Below, piece after piece: positions 24,728 through 32,787 of a stretch of 42,056 nucleotides of DNA. Location of the stretch: assembly GCA_023259375.1 (NCBI GenBank), contig JAHFQC010000036.1:1-42056 (forward strand), in the 5' to 3' direction. A program made the position numbers and the translations under genes. The notes beneath the pieces are model-generated. The model was given only the letters and a program-made list of their open reading frames with translations. It made no database searches and had not been told where the DNA came from. Position 1 is the first letter of the stretch; each line of letters begins with the position of its first letter. This stretch comes from Alphaproteobacteria bacterium. GTDB taxonomy: Bacteria; Pseudomonadota; Alphaproteobacteria; Micropepsales; Micropepsaceae.

Positions 24728-24752
24728 TTGTCCGTGTATATACGGATGACAA
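24728..24752. promoter_or_regulatory. nested dyad between the two kinase genes
   Basis: TTGTC and GACAA enclose CCGT and ACGG, themselves around GTATAT, giving a near-palindrome with a two-base slip. It lies 32 bases after the fixL-like stop and ~97 before the next start, so it could be an operator or part of a promoter. It is not a FixK/FNR box (TTGAT-N4-ATCAA). Confidence 0.3.
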
Positions 24753-24848
24753 GTCATGCCGCTTTCCGCCATTCTAGGTGGCAATTCGATCTCGGAGTAA
24801 TCTTAGGTCGTCAATTGATCCGAGAGGGGGGGCCGCTCGGCAGAAGCC

Positions 24849-27533
24849 ATGGATTTTCGTACGAACAAGTCTCGCACCAAAACGGAAACGACCCTGGGAC
24901 AGCGCGATTATTCGCTGTTCCGCACCCTGCTTCGCACCACCGGCAACGGCGTCCTGGTCACCGACGAAGATGGCCTTGTGCTGATCTACAACGACGCCGC
25001 ACATCGTTTCTTCGGCTATGCGCCGGAAGAGGTTTTGGGCGGTCCGATCGATCTCTTGCTGCCGCCCGTCTATCGGCCTCAGATCCGCGAATGCTTCCGG
25101 CACGCCGCGGACGCCTGTTCCGCCTCCCCTTTCAGCATCCAGCGCGAGTTGCAAGGCCTGAAGAAAGACGGCGACCAGTTTCCGCTGCAGCTTTCGATCG
25201 GCGAAGGCGAACTCGACGGCGACCGCGTTTTCCTCATCGTGGTGCAGGACCTGACCCAGCTCTATCGCGAGCGCCACGCCCTCGACGAGGAAAAGTCCTA
25301 CCTCGGCCAGATCGTCGAGTCCTCCAGCGATGCCATCGTCAGCTACCTGCTGGACGGCACGGTGCGGAGCTGGAACCGCGCCGCCGAAGAGATGTTCGGC
25401 TATCGTGCCGACGAGATCGTCGGTGCCACCGCACCGGTACTGATGCCGCAATTCGTGCCGCCCGAAATGATTCCGGCCGAGGTCGCCATCCTGGCGCGCG
25501 TGCTGGCCGGCGAATCCGTTCCGCCGCGCGAGACGGTGCGCCTGCACAAGAACGGCACGCCGGTCGCGATCCTGCTCAGCGCGTCGCCGATCCGCGACGC
25601 CAACGGCACCGTGATCGGCATCGCCCGCACCGCGCGCAACATCACCGAACGCAAGAAACACGAGCACGAGCGCGCCCTGCTCAATCTCGCCATCGACAAT
25701 TCCGACGATGCCTTCACCTGCATCGGACTCGATGGCACCGTTCTCACCTGGAACCGCGGCGCCGAAAAAATCCTCGGCTGGAGCAGCGAGGAGACTGTCG
25801 GCCACAATGCGGAAGGCGTCATCCGATCGATCGTTCCGGCCGAGCTGCAGCCGACGGAATTCGACTACAGCCGACGTGCCGCCGCCGGCGAGAAAATCGG
25901 TCCTTACGAGTCGATCCGCATCCGCCGCAACGGCGCGAAAATCCGGGTGCTGTCGACCGTCTATCCGGTACGCAGCGAACGCGGCGAAGTCCTTGCCATC
26001 GCACGGACTCTGCACGACCTTACCGAACGGCTGGCCTTCGAGGAGCAACGTGCGTTGCTCGGCGCTATCGTCAGTTCCTCGACTGATGCGATCATCAGCT
26101 ATGCCCTCGACGGCACCATCACGAGTTGGAACCGCGCCGCCGAACTGATGTACGGCTACAGGGCCGAGGAAATGGTCGGCACCTGCCTTTACGACCGCCT
26201 CTGCGAGTTCATGCCGCCGGAAAAAATCCTCGAGGACCGCAGCATCGTTGCCCGCGTCATCGCCGGAGAACGCGTCCCGCCTTATGAAGGCGTACGGACC
26301 CGCAAGGACGGCACCGACGTCTATGTGCTGGTGACGGTATCGCCGATCAAGGACTCTTCGGGAACCATCATCGGCACCTCGCGCGTGGTCCGCGACGTCA
26401 GCGAACGCAAGATCTTCGAGCGCCAGCGGGCGCTGCTCTCCTCGATCGTCGAATCCTCCAACGACGCCGTTTTCACCAAGACGCTGGAAGGAATTGTCAC
26501 GAGCTGGAACGCGGCGGCGGAGGCCATGTTCGGCTATCGCGCCGAGGAGATCGTCGGCCGCTCGATGCTCGTTCTGGTCCCCGAAGATCAGCTTGAGGAA
26601 GAGCGCAGCGCGCTCGAGAAGATCAGCCGCGGCGAAACCATCCGCCATTTCGAAACCGTCCGGCGCCGCAAGGACGGATCGACCTTCCCGGTCTCGGTCA
26701 CGCTGTCGCCGGTGCACGATGCCGACGGCGCCGTGACGGGCGCTTCCGCCACCATCCGTGACATCACCGACCGCAAGAATTACGAAACCCGGCTGGAATC
26801 GATGCGAGAGGACATGATCCACGTCGCTCGCGTGCACGAACTCTCCCAGGTGTCGGCCGGCATCGCCCACGAACTCAACCAGCCGCTGGCGGCGATGCTG
26901 AATTATTCCAACGCCGCCCGCCGTCTGGTGCAGAGCGGCGGCGATCTCGCCAAGCTGCCCGACATTGCAGTGCGGATCGGCGATCAGGCCGAGCGGGCCG
27001 CCCAGATCATCCGCCGCATGCGCGATTTCGTCGAAAAGCGCGATCCCCATCGCGCCGTGGTCGACATCAACGCCATCGCCGACGACGCCATCGCATTGGC
27101 GCTGATCGGCTCCAAGACCGCCAACATCGAAACCCGCATCGAAGCCGATGCGACCGCATCGCCGGTACTCGCTGATCGCGTCCAGATTCAGCAGGTCCTG
27201 GTCAACCTGTTGCGCAATGCCGCCGAAGCGATGGCCGCGAGCGAGCAGCGGATCCTGACGCTGACAATCCGCAATCGCGACGAACGCACCGTCGAGGTGT
27301 CGGTCGCCGATACCGGCATCGGCTTCTCCGACGAAGTGGCGGCGCGGCTGTTTTCGCCGTTCGTCACCACCAAGCCGGACGGCATGGGCATCGGGCTCGC
27401 CATTTCGCGGCAGATCATCGAGGCCCACGGCGGCACCCTGACCGCACGGCCCAATCCCGGCGGCGGCGCCCTGTTCGAGTTCACCCTGCCGGCGGCGACG
27501 GGTCAGAGTTCGGAAGCCTCGTCGAGCGCATAG
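24849..27533 (+). CDS. multi-PAS (five PAS) FixL-family histidine kinase
   Basis: 894 aa, ATG at 24849. Five PAS/PAC units follow one another at roughly 22-135, 148-270, 277-395, 400-520 and 525-645, each with a G-(Y/W) turn such as MFGYRADEIVG or MYGYRAEEMVG and a closing D-(I/L)-(T/S)-(E/D)-R. The kinase module has H674 in AGIAHELNQPLAAM, then NLLRNAAEAM, DTGIGF, FSPFVTTK and GMGIGLAIS. It is very like that of the preceding gene. The first PAS has Ile79 where FixL has its heme histidine, so heme binding there is unlikely. No membrane helix. Tandem duplication with domain gain is the simplest origin. Its 3' end overlaps the convergent metallophosphatase gene by 31 bp. Confidence 0.88.
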   Translation: MDFRTNKSRTKTETTLGQRDYSLFRTLLRTTGNGVLVTDEDGLVLIYNDAAHRFFGYAPEEVLGGPIDLLLPPVYRPQIRECFRHAADACSASPFSIQRELQGLKKDGDQFPLQLSIGEGELDGDRVFLIVVQDLTQLYRERHALDEEKSYLGQIVESSSDAIVSYLLDGTVRSWNRAAEEMFGYRADEIVGATAPVLMPQFVPPEMIPAEVAILARVLAGESVPPRETVRLHKNGTPVAILLSASPIRDANGTVIGIARTARNITERKKHEHERALLNLAIDNSDDAFTCIGLDGTVLTWNRGAEKILGWSSEETVGHNAEGVIRSIVPAELQPTEFDYSRRAAAGEKIGPYESIRIRRNGAKIRVLSTVYPVRSERGEVLAIARTLHDLTERLAFEEQRALLGAIVSSSTDAIISYALDGTITSWNRAAELMYGYRAEEMVGTCLYDRLCEFMPPEKILEDRSIVARVIAGERVPPYEGVRTRKDGTDVYVLVTVSPIKDSSGTIIGTSRVVRDVSERKIFERQRALLSSIVESSNDAVFTKTLEGIVTSWNAAAEAMFGYRAEEIVGRSMLVLVPEDQLEEERSALEKISRGETIRHFETVRRRKDGSTFPVSVTLSPVHDADGAVTGASATIRDITDRKNYETRLESMREDMIHVARVHELSQVSAGIAHELNQPLAAMLNYSNAARRLVQSGGDLAKLPDIAVRIGDQAERAAQIIRRMRDFVEKRDPHRAVVDINAIADDAIALALIGSKTANIETRIEADATASPVLADRVQIQQVLVNLLRNAAEAMAASEQRILTLTIRNRDERTVEVSVADTGIGFSDEVAARLFSPFVTTKPDGMGIGLAISRQIIEAHGGTLTARPNPGGGALFEFTLPAATGQSSEASSSA

Positions 27534-28261
27534 CGCTTGCCGTCCCAACGCACCGACAGAGCGCGCCAGCCATCACTGTCGACATCGACGATGTTGTAGC
27601 CGGCCGGACCGCCGCGTTCGCGGTCGCTGAGCGCGGTATTGGCGGCGATCTCGCAGGCGGTCCCGACACAGGTTTTCGAGGCGCGATGCAGATGGCCGTG
27701 CAACAGCACGCCCATCCCGGCCGCCGTTAGTTCCGTGAAGGCAGCAATACCGCGCGCCGTGGTGGAGCGGCGGCGATCAAGAGCATGCGGCCGCAATGGA
27801 TGGTGACAGGCGACGATGCCAAGCCGTCCGCCGCGGCGTTCGGCCAGCAAGCCCGCAACCGGCGCAACACGGGTCTCCGGCGCAGCACCGAGCGACCAAT
27901 CCCACGCCGATGCACTGGCGCCGATGGCGGTGTTGAGGCCGATCAGAAACACGTCGGGCGTTTCGAGGAACAACGGCTGGTCGCCCACCGACCGGACGAA
28001 GCGCGCGAAGGGGCGATGAAAGCGCTCGGTGAAGAACGGCACGTCGTGGTTTCCCGGCACGATCAGCTTGTCGCCCGGCAGCGCCTTGACCAGCGCCGCC
28101 GCGATGGCGAATTCGCGCGGACGCGCCCGGCGGGTGAGATCGCCGGTGACGGCGACAATATCGGGCGCGGCCTCGCGGATCGAGGCGGCCAGGGCCTCGG
28201 GCTGGGCGAGGTTCTTCGCCGGACAATGCAGGTCCGAGATATGGACGATGCGCGTAGGCAG
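27503..28261 (-). CDS. calcineurin-like metallophosphatase, probable CTG start
   Basis: 252 aa. The metal motifs appear in order: RIVHISDLHC (DxH), VTGDLT (GDxT), IVPGNHDV (GNHD), ACHHPL (H) and HGHLH (GHxH). These match the cAMP phosphodiesterase CpdA/Icc-like group. No ATG, GTG or TTG exists in frame before the DxH motif. The frame is open upstream, and a GGAGG site stands five bases before a CTG at 28261, giving (M)PTRIVHISDLH, exactly the family's usual N-terminus. A start at the GTG at 28060 would remove the first two metal motifs. Substrate unknown. Divergent from the lipid-kinase gene. Confidence 0.8.
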   Translation of the reverse strand: MPTRIVHISDLHCPAKNLAQPEALAASIREAAPDIVAVTGDLTRRARPREFAIAAALVKALPGDKLIVPGNHDVPFFTERFHRPFARFVRSVGDQPLFLETPDVFLIGLNTAIGASASAWDWSLGAAPETRVAPVAGLLAERRGGRLGIVACHHPLRPHALDRRRSTTARGIAAFTELTAAGMGVLLHGHLHRASKTCVGTACEIAANTALSDRERGGPAGYNIVDVDSDGWRALSVRWDGKRYALDEASEL

Positions 28262-28331
28262 TTTTCCCTCCGTTACGAACCGGCGCGCCGTTCGCGCGTT
28301 CCCTCCCGTACAAATGCAGGGCAGCGGCCGA

Positions 28332-29249
28332 ATGTTTCAACAGAAGATCGCGCTTCACAAGCTGAAAACCGCAGCGGTGCTGAACCGCTCCAGCGGCAGC
28401 GTCAACGCGGCGGCTGAAGCCACCATGATCGAGATTCTCGCAGCGGCCGGCGTCAGCTTGGTGGAACTTCACGCCGTCGACGGCGGCGGCGTCGAAGCGG
28501 CGCTCGACCGGATTGCCGCGGCAGGCGTCGAAGCGCTGATCGTGCTCGGCGGCGACGGCACCATCCGCACGGCGGCGGAGAAATGCAGCGCCTCGGGCAT
28601 GCGCTTCATCGCCTTGCCCGGCGGAACCATGAACATGCTGCCGCGCGCGCTCTACGGCGAACGGACCTGGCAGCAGGCGTTGGCCGATACCGTGGCGGCG
28701 CCGCATGCAGCACAGATCGGCTGCGGCGAAGTCGAGGGCAACCGCTTCTTCTGCGGCGCAATATTCGGATCGCCCGCCCACTGGGTCGAAGCGCGCGAAG
28801 CCTTGCGCCGCTACAGTCTGTTCGAAGCCCTGTTGCGCAGCGCACGGGCGTGGCGGCAGACATTCTCGCGCCGGGTGCGCTACGATTTCGGGGCCGGCGC
28901 CATCGGTGCCGCGACCGCCGTGGCAGTGCTGTGTCCGCTGATCTCGCGCATCATGCCGTCCGATGCCCCAGCCCTCGAAGCGGCCGCGCTCAATCCGCGC
29001 GATCTCGGCGATGCTTTCAGCCTGGCGCTCAACGGCCTGTTCTCCGATTGGCGGCGCGACAGCAATGTGACGACCGTGGCGACCCGTGATCTCAAGATCG
29101 CAGCCCGCCGTCCGATCCCGGCATTGCTCGACGGCGAAATGGCGTGGGTACCGCCCGATGCGGAAATCCGCTTCGTGCCCGAAGCGTTTCAGGCCCTGGT
29201 CCCGGAAACTTCACCGGTGCTGGCGGCGCAGCACGAAGAAGCGGTCTAG
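28332..29249 (+). CDS. diacylglycerol-kinase-like (YegS/DagK fold) lipid kinase
   Basis: 305 aa from the ATG at 28332. It carries the catalytic-domain marks KTAAVLNRSSGSVN, LIVLGGDGTIRTAAEKC (GGDGT for nucleotide binding) and FIALPGGTMNML, followed by a beta-rich C-terminal part with AQIGCGEVEGNRFFCGAIFG. Members phosphorylate diacylglycerol, sphingoid bases or related lipids at the inner membrane. The specificity cannot be told. An in-frame ATG at 28314 lacks a ribosome site. Its stop and that of the convergent lipoprotein share the tetranucleotide CTAG. Confidence 0.82.
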   Translation: MFQQKIALHKLKTAAVLNRSSGSVNAAAEATMIEILAAAGVSLVELHAVDGGGVEAALDRIAAAGVEALIVLGGDGTIRTAAEKCSASGMRFIALPGGTMNMLPRALYGERTWQQALADTVAAPHAAQIGCGEVEGNRFFCGAIFGSPAHWVEAREALRRYSLFEALLRSARAWRQTFSRRVRYDFGAGAIGAATAVAVLCPLISRIMPSDAPALEAAALNPRDLGDAFSLALNGLFSDWRRDSNVTTVATRDLKIAARRPIPALLDGEMAWVPPDAEIRFVPEAFQALVPETSPVLAAQHEEAV

Positions 29250-29866
29250 GCCGTCGGCATGCCGCGGTTCAGCACCCACGGCACCAATTCGGCCAGCACG
29301 CCGCCATAGGCTTCGGACAGCGCCGCGACGCCGGCCGGAACCGAATTGGCGGCGGCGCGCACGTCCTTGGCGAAAGAAGCGGCCCCGACGATCTTGCGGT
29401 TCCTGGCATCGACCACGCGCGCGCCCATCCGCACCACGGCCAGCGGCGCCCCCTCGCCGGCATCGTAGCGGCAGGAGAAATCGCGCAGGTCCGTGCTGAG
29501 CACATAGTCGGCACGGGCGCCATCACTGTCGCGCGCCACGGCAGCGATGCGGCCGGAGCGTTCGAAGGCCTCCAGCAGCGAGGCTGCAGCCAGCGCCGGA
29601 AGTTGATCCGCCCACGCCGCATCGGCATAGTAATCGAGCCCCGACGGCGGCCGCGTAATGGCGATGCGCTCGGAATTGAGACCGGCGCTGGCATCGGGCA
29701 TCTGAATCAACAGCGCCCACGCCACCTTGGCGCCGCCCTGCTGAGCAGAGAACTGCGGATTGAGTGTGTACAGTTTCGGCGCCGCCGGCGGTCCGACCAC
29801 ATCGGCGCAACCGGCAACGACAAGCGCCGAAGCGCCCGCAAAGAGAACGCGACGAGAAATGCTCAT
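29246..29866 (-). CDS. ABC-type transport auxiliary lipoprotein (PqiC/DUF330 type)
   Basis: 206 aa. The signal peptide ends at the lipobox LVVAGC. The mature part has the PKLYTLNPQF start, ALLIQMPDASAGLNSERIAI, YYADAAWADQLPALAAASLLEAFE and DYVLSTDLRDF segments of the family that works with MCE/Mla transporters at the outer membrane. It overlaps the mlaD stop by ATGA and ends the operon. It probably holds the MCE protein or passes lipid on to the outer membrane. Confidence 0.85.
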   Translation of the reverse strand: MSISRRVLFAGASALVVAGCADVVGPPAAPKLYTLNPQFSAQQGGAKVAWALLIQMPDASAGLNSERIAITRPPSGLDYYADAAWADQLPALAAASLLEAFERSGRIAAVARDSDGARADYVLSTDLRDFSCRYDAGEGAPLAVVRMGARVVDARNRKIVGAASFAKDVRAAANSVPAGVAALSEAYGGVLAELVPWVLNRGMPTA

Positions 29867-30711
29867 GGCGGTGTGTACCCCTTGCGCCGGTCGCCGAAAA
29901 TCAGCTTGGTCGGTTGCCGGTCGAGTTGGTCGGTGAGGCGGTTCAGACTGGTGACGGTGCGCCGCGTATCGGAGATGAGGCCTGCGAGCTGCGCCAGCCC
30001 GTCGCCGCGCACGAAGCCGTCGGCATCGTCGGCAAAGTGCTGGATTTTCACCACCGCCAGATTGGCGTTGGCGACGGTTTCGGGAAGCCCCTTCGAAGCC
30101 GCCGACAGATTGGCGAGCGTCGTATCGAGATCGCCCGACCGCGCCGCCAGCGCCGCAGTGGTCTTGTCGAGGCTGGCGAGCGTATTGGAGAGGTGCTGCT
30201 GGTTTTCGTCAGACAGCACCGCCACCAGCCGGTCGGCAATGGTGTTGAGCTTGGCGAGGAGTTCCGGGGCGCCGCGGGTCAACTGCTGCAACGCCGACGG
30301 CGCAGTCTTGATCACCGGGAATTTCTGCCCCGGTTCGGCCGCCAAAAGCGGTGCATTCTTGGTGCCGCCCGAGATCTCTACATACGACGTGCCGGTCAGG
30401 CCTTGCGGTTCGATCGACGACACCGAGTCGGTGCGGATACCGAGCCCCGGCTGGATCTGCAGCGTCGCGATCACCACCTGCGGGTCGTTGGGATCAAAAG
30501 CGAGATTGTCGACGCGGCCGACGTCGATGCCGTTGTAGCGCACCGCCGTACCCTTGCCGAGACCGGTCACCGCACCGTGGAAATTTGTTTGATAGTATTC
30601 GTATTCGTGGCTGTACTGGGTCCCAGCGAGCCACAGGATGGTGATCACCACCGCCAGGATGCAGGTCATCACGAAGGCGCCGACCGCGACGTAGTTTGCT
30701 TTCGTTTCCAT
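29863..30711 (-). CDS. mlaD: MCE-domain substrate-binding protein (MlaD-like)
   Basis: 282 aa. One N-terminal membrane anchor (YVAVGAFVMTCILAVVITILWLAG) is followed by an MCE domain at ~38-115 (TNFHGAVTGLGKGTAVRYNGIDVGRV, GLTGTSYVEISGG). A long helical, coiled-coil-prone tail to ~265 has many regularly spaced leucines. The tail is longer than in E. coli MlaD, more like MCE proteins that form a tube across the periplasm. It lies 5 bp after the ATPase gene. Confidence 0.88.
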   Translation of the reverse strand: METKANYVAVGAFVMTCILAVVITILWLAGTQYSHEYEYYQTNFHGAVTGLGKGTAVRYNGIDVGRVDNLAFDPNDPQVVIATLQIQPGLGIRTDSVSSIEPQGLTGTSYVEISGGTKNAPLLAAEPGQKFPVIKTAPSALQQLTRGAPELLAKLNTIADRLVAVLSDENQQHLSNTLASLDKTTAALAARSGDLDTTLANLSAASKGLPETVANANLAVVKIQHFADDADGFVRGDGLAQLAGLISDTRRTVTSLNRLTDQLDRQPTKLIFGDRRKGYTPP

Positions 30712-30716
30712 GCCGT

Positions 30717-31478
30717 CTACCTCATAGCCGCGCGGCCGCGCGGTCCGGAGAAGTACTCTTGGATCCAGGGATCGGGATCGGCCCGCACTTCGTCGATCGT
30801 GCCCACCTTCAGCTTCTTGTTCACCAGTACCGCCACGCGATCGCAGATCGCGTGCAGCGTATCGAGATCGTGCGTCACCATGAAAACGGTGAGGCCGAGG
30901 CTCTTCTGCAGGCTGGCGATCAACTGGTCGAAGGCGGCGGCGGCGATCGGATCGAGCCCGGCGGTGGGTTCGTCGAGAAAGACGATCTCGGGATCGAGCA
31001 CCAAGGCGCGCGCCAGACTGGCCCGCTTGCGCATGCCGCCGGAAAGCTCCGACGGATATTTCTGCGCCGCGTCCGTTCCGAGCCCCACCATGCCGAGCTT
31101 GATCGCAGCGATTTCGTTCATCAGTGCTTGCGGTGCGTCGGTGAATTCGCGCATCGGCACCTGGATGTTCTCGGCCACGGTTTGCGAGGAGAACAACGCG
31201 CCATCCTGGAATAGGACGCCCCAGCGCCGCTGCAGCGAGCGCATGGCGCTGTCGTCGCTGGCGAGGACGTCCTCGCCCAACACATGGACCGTGCCCGCAG
31301 CGGGGCGCATCAGGCCGACGATGGAGCGCAAGAGCACCGACTTGCCCGAGCCCGATCCGCCGACGATGGCGATCACCTCGCCGCGCCTGACGTCGAGATC
31401 GACGTGATCGTGGATCAGCCGGCCGCCGAGATTGGTGACCAGACCACGGACCGTGATGATGGGATCGCGCTCGCTCAT
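30717..31478 (-). CDS. mlaF: ABC transporter ATP-binding protein (MlaF-like)
   Basis: 253 aa. Walker A is GGSGSGKSVLLRSIVGLM. The signature motif is LSGGMRKRASLARAL, Walker B is PEIVFLDEPTAGLDP, and the H-loop is MVTHDLDTL. The MRKR variant and the FQDGALFSSQTVAENIQ region are typical of Mla/MCE ATPases. It powers lipid transport through the MlaE-like permease, one base away upstream. Confidence 0.93.
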   Translation of the reverse strand: MSERDPIITVRGLVTNLGGRLIHDHVDLDVRRGEVIAIVGGSGSGKSVLLRSIVGLMRPAAGTVHVLGEDVLASDDSAMRSLQRRWGVLFQDGALFSSQTVAENIQVPMREFTDAPQALMNEIAAIKLGMVGLGTDAAQKYPSELSGGMRKRASLARALVLDPEIVFLDEPTAGLDPIAAAAFDQLIASLQKSLGLTVFMVTHDLDTLHAICDRVAVLVNKKLKVGTIDEVRADPDPWIQEYFSGPRGRAAMR

Positions 31479-31479
31479 G

Positions 31480-32610
31480 TCATATCCCCAGGATCGAGAA
31501 CATGACCGAGAAGGCGGCGTCGAGCACGATGACGAGGAAAACCGACTCCACCACCGAACGCGTCGTCAGCTTGCCGACCGAGGCGGCATTGCGCTCGACA
31601 TTGAGGCCCTCGAAGCAGCCGACCATGCCGATGACATAGGCGAACACCGGCGCCTTGATCATGCCGACCAGGAAGGTATCGAGATTGATCGCCTGATGCA
31701 GCTGGCGCACGAACATCGGCGCCGTGATGCCCATGTCGAAATAGCACATCATGGCCCCGCCGATCAGCGCCACGATGTCGGCGTAGAAGGTGAGAAACGG
31801 CAGCGCGATGACGAGACCGGTGACGCGCGGCAGGATGAGAACGTCGTCGACGTTGAGACCCATCGTCTGCATGGCGTCGATTTCCTCGTTCACCTTCATG
31901 GTGCCGATCTGGGCGGTGAAGGCCGACCCCGAACGCCCGGCGATGATGATCGCCGTGATGAGGACGCCGAGCTCGCGCAACACGCCGATGCCGAGCGCGT
32001 TGACGGTGAAGATGTCGAGGCCGAATTTCTTGAGCTGGTCAGCGCCCTGATAGGCGAGCACGATACCGACGAGGAACATCAACAGTCCGACGATCGGCAG
32101 CGCATTGATGCCGACTTCCTCGATCTGGTGCACCGTCGCGGTGAAGCGGAAATGGCGCTGCGGACGCGTGACCGTCTTGAACCACTCGATGGTGATGCGG
32201 CCGACATAGCCGAGAATGCCGAGCGCCTGGAGCAGCGTCTGGTGGGTGGCGCGACCGAGGCGTTCGAAAAAAGCGGCGAGCGAGGTTGTGGTCGCGACCA
32301 CCGCGGGAGGCGGCGGCGTGTCGGTTTCGATCACCTCGAACAGCGGCCGGTAGGTTTCCGGAAACTTGAAGGCGGTGATGCGCGCACCGGCCGCGGCAAG
32401 CTGCGCCTTGGTGCGCAACAACAGCCACGCGCCGGTGGTGTCGAGCGCCTCGACCGCGCCGGCATCGATTTCGACCGCGCCCGCCCCTTCCGGCTCCAGA
32501 CGGCGCAGGCCGGCGTCGATACTGCCGGCGTGATAGACCGTCCACGGACCACCGGCCGTCAGGCGCAGTGTCCCGCCGCTGCGATCGAGCTGAAACCAAG
32601 GGCTCGCCAT
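31480..32610 (-). CDS. mlaE: MlaE-like lipid ABC permease with N-terminal STAS domain
   Basis: 376 aa from the ATG at 32610, which has GGGAG four bases upstream. An upstream in-frame ATG would run into the terminator of the neighbouring gene. Residues 1-100 form a STAS-like domain (GAVEIDAGAVEALDTTGAWLLL), replacing a separate MlaB. The permease part has five helices with the family motifs GLLMFLVGIVLAYQGADQLKKFG, RELGVLITAIIIAGRSGSAFTAQIGTMKVNEEIDAM and CFEGLNV. Together with mlaF, mlaD and the lipoprotein it forms a four-gene lipid-trafficking operon. A 6-bp hairpin (32622-32644) lies in its leader. Confidence 0.9.
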   Translation of the reverse strand: MASPWFQLDRSGGTLRLTAGGPWTVYHAGSIDAGLRRLEPEGAGAVEIDAGAVEALDTTGAWLLLRTKAQLAAAGARITAFKFPETYRPLFEVIETDTPPPPAVVATTTSLAAFFERLGRATHQTLLQALGILGYVGRITIEWFKTVTRPQRHFRFTATVHQIEEVGINALPIVGLLMFLVGIVLAYQGADQLKKFGLDIFTVNALGIGVLRELGVLITAIIIAGRSGSAFTAQIGTMKVNEEIDAMQTMGLNVDDVLILPRVTGLVIALPFLTFYADIVALIGGAMMCYFDMGITAPMFVRQLHQAINLDTFLVGMIKAPVFAYVIGMVGCFEGLNVERNAASVGKLTTRSVVESVFLVIVLDAAFSVMFSILGI

Positions 32611-32733
32611 CAGACTCCCATCCCCGCAGATAGTATTAGCGGGGTGTTGGTCCCCCATCCAGGCCTCGAAAACGCTCGGCCTCGTGAACCTGTTGCATGA
32701 ATATGCACTGCCGCGGGGGAATGTCCCCAAACA

Positions 32734-32760
32734 AAATGGCCCGCACGAGGCGGGCCATTT
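32734..32760 (-). terminator. intrinsic terminator of the outer-membrane efflux gene
   Basis: AAATGGCCCGC and GCGGGCCATTT pair perfectly over 11 bp around a five-base loop. Read on the minus strand the hairpin is followed by TTTTGTTT, 28 bases after the stop of the gene at 32788. It separates that gene from the mla operon. Confidence 0.85.
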
Positions 32761-32787
32761 CATTTGAACAGGTGTGCAATCAGGCGG

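Noticed and set aside
24774..27548. A 924-residue open frame on the minus strand
   Set aside because: It is the antisense shadow of the multi-PAS kinase. The composition is His/Asp/Gly-rich with no domain, and the plus-strand frame has five clear PAS domains and a kinase core.
31432..32700. A 422-residue plus-strand frame rich in Asp and His
   Set aside because: Shadow of the mlaF/mlaE genes; no recognisable motif.
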